NCBI GenBank assembly: GCA_963693315.1
Contig: OY856186.1
Location: forward strand, 373,865,663 to 373,929,662
DNA from: Diogma glabrata
Taxonomy: Eukaryota > Arthropoda > Insecta > Diptera > Cylindrotomidae
Direction of reading: 5' to 3'
DNA: 64,000 bases
The first letter of the stretch is position 1. Each line of letters opens with the position of its first letter. Positions 60,721 through 64,000 of this stretch are shown piece after piece. The position numbers and the translations under genes are program-made. Under the pieces are notes generated by a model. It made no database searches. It was not told the DNA's origin and saw only the letters and a list, made by a program, of their open reading frames with translations.

Positions 60721-62139
60721 GTTCACATTTAGGGCCGATTGTATGAATAACAATGGATAGAAAAAAAAATCCGAGAATAAAGTTATATCTTCATCCCAGA
60801 ATTTTCTTTTTCGTCGAATTTTTTGTATTTTTGTTTTTATCGCATTTTTATAGCAGTATTTTTATAAGTGGCAATACATTTTCTTTTACTTTTCTATTAA
60901 ATAAATTTAATTATAAATTAAAAAAATTGTTTGAAAACATAATTAAATTAAATAAAAAACAAAATAAAAAATTAGGAATCATGTTACTTAAAAGCCTTTT
61001 TTCCTAAAAATTAATCACAAATTCAAAACAAAATTATCCAGCTTTGCGCATGTCAAGAAAAAAAACAAATTGTTTTACCCTCTGGTTGACACAAGGAAAA
61101 CAGAGAATAGAAGAAAATTCTCCCTCGTATACATTTTTGGTTCTATCGTGATTCATTCATTGTATTATCGTTTGTATTGTATGAATCCCGATAGAACCAA
61201 AAATGTATCCGAGGATTTTCTTCTATTCTCTGTTTTATCTACTGTTTTTCTTGTATGACTTTTGTCATGATCGTCTAGATTCTAGAATCTTCTGACGAAA
61301 TGACGAATCGTAATCGTATATTTAGGTTGTAAATTGAAAATATCTGTGTGTGGATTGCATTTGTAATTGAGCCGTTCATTTTTGATAACTTTTTTATGTG
61401 ACAATTTAAATGAAAAACAATTAGAAATCGAAAATTTAAATATTTTGCCTATATACAAAAATTATATTAATTTTCCATAATTTCTTAATATTTTGAAAAA
61501 ATTAAAATATCAGTATACCGTCGTTAAATAAGACGAGTAAAAAATATTAAAAGAATGTAATAATTTTTTTAAATAACTAAAATTAATTATTTAAAATGCC
61601 CGTTTGCTTTTTGTGAATGTTTTCACTATTTTTACTAAAACACTGTTTTCTTTCCATATAAATTTAGATAAAAAACCATTTAAAATTCATTATTTTAACA
61701 TCAACAAAATCATATATTATTTAAGAGAAAATTAAATTTAATTATCCATTATATAAAATGTACATATTACTCTCTTTTATTTTTTTGTTTATTATTACAC
61801 AGCCACAAAAAAAAACTACCCGGGGCTGGGGTCGAGACATGTGCTGAATCCGAATCTGGTATCAGAATTGGTCCAACGGGTCTTAGTTCAACCCTAACCT
61901 CAAAATAACTTAAAAATCTCAGATAGATTCTCAAAATCAAAATTAATTATTTAAATAATCTGGAAATTTTATATTGGGGATTTTTTGGGGTCGGTGATTA
62001 TGAATATGACATTTATTTGTGAAAAAACAAAATTGCCGACAAATTACAGAAAAATACTTCTTAATCCATGAAAATTGGTGTAAGGAGGTTTTCGGGGTCG
62101 CTGATTACGAATTTGATGTTCATTTTCGAAAAAAAGTGG
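60721..62139. other. gene-free block with a hairpin
   Basis: A/T-rich sequence. The 84-codon frame at 60753-61007 is low-complexity and unsupported. 61097-61243 is a hairpin listed separately. 61800-61920 has a short G+C-richer patch without recognisable features. Confidence 0.45.
61097..61243. repeat. hairpin with arms of about 55 bp
   Basis: 61100-61155 (CAGAGAATAGAAGAAAAT, ACATTTTTGGTTCTATCG) is the inverted partner of 61186-61238, with a loop of about 30 bases and a few mismatches and gaps. It resembles a small foldback element. Confidence 0.85.
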
Positions 62140-63060
62140 GTAGGCGACCTGGATGCATAGGATCTTGATGAAACATTGGCAAATGATACAAGTTCACTTG
62201 AAAATGGTAGATCTGGATTCATTTCAAATTTGGACAAAATGGCGGGGTCTCCCTAACACCTCTATGTTTAAATCTTGAATAACTTTCTATCCCGGCTTAT
62301 GATCTAATAGAAACTTGGTATATAAGGTTTTAGTACTGTTCCCAATATTTCTGCATAGCAACTTCCGGTTTGTCACTTCCGGTTAAAAAATTTTATTTTC
62401 AGGTGTTTATACCTACTGTCTGGTACTTTTGAATTACAATTACCGATCGATTGTCATGAAACGCTGTCATGAAAAGCTTTCAAGTAACATGAGAAAGATT
62501 TTATCAGCTTTTGGAGTACATTGGATAAAGTGTTTGGGGGTCCACCATACAACAGGTGGTTTTTTCCACAATGTTTTTTATGTTTGTTGTAGCATACAAC
62601 ATTCGTTGGTGAATGAATTTTGATGACACTTTGGAAAAAGATGCAAATATGTATGGCATTGATTTTTGAGCAAAAGTGAACAAAGTGGTAGGGGGTCCCC
62701 CGAGCACCTGTTTTTTTGAAAGCTTAATAACATCTGTACCTGATAATCGAATTGGATGAAACTTGGTACATAAACATTTAGTACGGTTCACAACAGTTCT
62801 GCATCCCAACTTCCGGTTTGTCACTTCCGGTTAAATTCTTTTTTCTACTTTTTCTCGTACAACAATTTATGTTTGTTGGGATACTACTGCTTTCTTTAAT
62901 ATTTTTATAATTAGAACTCGTGAAATCTACAACATTGGTTAGCTTTAATTAAAGTATTTGATGGATACTAGCTCATTATATATCCAGAACACTATGTTTC
63001 CAAAGCTGTGGTGAAGTCAACATATGCATCAGCGTCGCAATATTTTTTTTTCTGTGAATA
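62140..63060 (-). repeat. repeat D, copy 2 (inverted relative to 43190-44690)
   Basis: On the plus strand one sees CTTCCGGTTTGTCACTTCCG twice (near 62350 and 62810), GAGCACCTGTTTTTTT, GATAATCGAATTGGATGAAA and GGATACTACTGCTTTCTTTA, each the complement of landmarks at 43290-44600 in reverse order. The end GCTGTGGTGAAGTCAACATA corresponds to 43225. No gene. Confidence 0.8.
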
Positions 63061-64000
63061 TGTTATAATTTTTTCGATTTTTATTATTCGTTTAAATTCG
63101 AAATTATTATATTTTCTTTCGTTAGAATAAATGTCAAACTAAATTATAAAAATAGGAATAAATTTGACAATGGTTTATGATAAGAAGTCTCTACACGACG
63201 TCGTTAAGACTCATTTATGGAGTGGATATTTAAAGTGGATATTTAAATCTTTAAGACGCTAGTCTGATGTCAGGTTGTGAATTGTATGTCACAAATTGAC
63301 GTTTTTTTGTAGTTGTACGGATTGTGTAGATCGTGTCGCTTGAGTTGAGGCCAATCGCTTTCAAACCGAAATAAAACAAATAATTCTAACTTTTAATAAC
63401 TCAAAATCCAACTTAAAGAAATAGAAATAGAAGAACCTAAAATACAAGCAATTATTATCGCTTGTTCCATTAAATCAAACAAACGATTCGTTTATTTATC
63501 ATTTTATTTGCAAAAGAAAAGTTTTATTACTAATACTTTCTTTTCATTCGACTAATTCGGCCTTGGAGATGCAGAATTAATTTCACTTAGAATGATACTG
63601 TATGTAACGGCAACTCATACATATCAAGCATCTGTTTTTCATATTAAAGGTGACTTGGATTAGAGTGGGTGTTGACTGTTGGTATGTAGTTAATCTTTTA
63701 TGTTGATGCTAGAAGCTATTTGTTGTAACAACTGAAGGTTGATTGATATGCAATTTTCTATGGTCACATTATGGTGACTAAGAAAAAGTAATAGTAAAAT
63801 TAAATCATGCGATGATATTATTTTATGGTTGTCAATATTTGCGGTATTGATGATTGAAGCTGGTTTGTTTGCAATAAAAATATTAAATTAAAGATTATTT
63901 TGTTATTATGCGTGGGTTGCTAAACATATATAAATGATTTAATCTAAATATTTTAAATTGGTTTGAAAATATGGTGAATGGTAAATATAATTCTGGTTTA
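63061..64000. other. gene-free block
   Basis: A/T-rich sequence with no recognisable gene or element. A short direct repeat GTGGATATTTAAA is at 63220-63247. Confidence 0.5.

Noticed and set aside
60753..61007. 84-codon Phe/Lys-rich plus frame, considered as a membrane protein
   Set aside because: Low-complexity translation of A/T-rich DNA.

Overview
The window looks like A+T-rich, repeat-dominated nuclear DNA from an arthropod, most likely an insect. I base this on the mix of non-LTR retrotransposons (Jockey/CR1-like, RTE-like and an RNase-H-bearing clade), Ty1/copia and Ty3/gypsy remnants, hAT-type DNA elements and many foldback sequences, together with one host exon that matches the N-terminus of animal ATG13. 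There are no bacterial-style operons, rRNA genes or CRISPR arrays. Nearly all long open frames belong to mobile elements, and most of those are broken.

Layout. 1-2994: no gene, with one copy of an interspersed repeat. 2995-7410: three degenerate Jockey/CR1-like fragments; the third is split by an 858-bp insertion that ends in a 280-bp GA microsatellite and has a 13-bp target duplication. 7446-10062: foldback DNA and hAT-type MITEs, one with a perfect 8-bp target duplication. 11255-12549: an RTE-like RT fragment, cut off by an antisense LINE fragment. 12584-13986: a non-autonomous hAT with a perfect 8-bp duplication. 15142-15294 (minus): the ATG13 first coding exon with a GTAAGT donor. 15478-18687: a foldback with 218-bp arms, palindromes and MITEs. 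18688-22722: a copia element without its 5' LTR. 22723-24660 (minus): an RTE-like LINE. 24670-26405: a Jockey-like LINE 3' half. 30709-33731: the most complete Jockey/CR1-like LINE.

34577-43181 may be a single very large hAT-type insertion (TIR CAGTGGCGTAGC, 7/8 matching 8-bp flanks) filled with nested elements. The most interesting nested element is 37699-40554. It has two inverted arms of about 600 bp, each flanked by TA, enclosing one two-exon gene (320 residues) that I cannot name. Outside it, a repeat block plus a LINE 3' end at 40585-42989 mirrors 25603-28090.

43190-49110: a CCGGAAGT-rich repeat family, a long gene-free stretch and gypsy scraps in opposite orientations. 49172-50134: an inverted repeat around a tRNA-Lys-like SINE head. 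50135-56859: gene-poor. 56860-57660: repeats with a tRNA-like region. 57964-59600 (minus): a degenerate LINE with RNase H. 59862-60137: a short MITE. 61097-61243: a hairpin. 62140-63060: an inverted copy of the 43-44 kb repeat. The window is best read as an intron or intergenic region (probably around ATG13) built up by repeated nested insertion.
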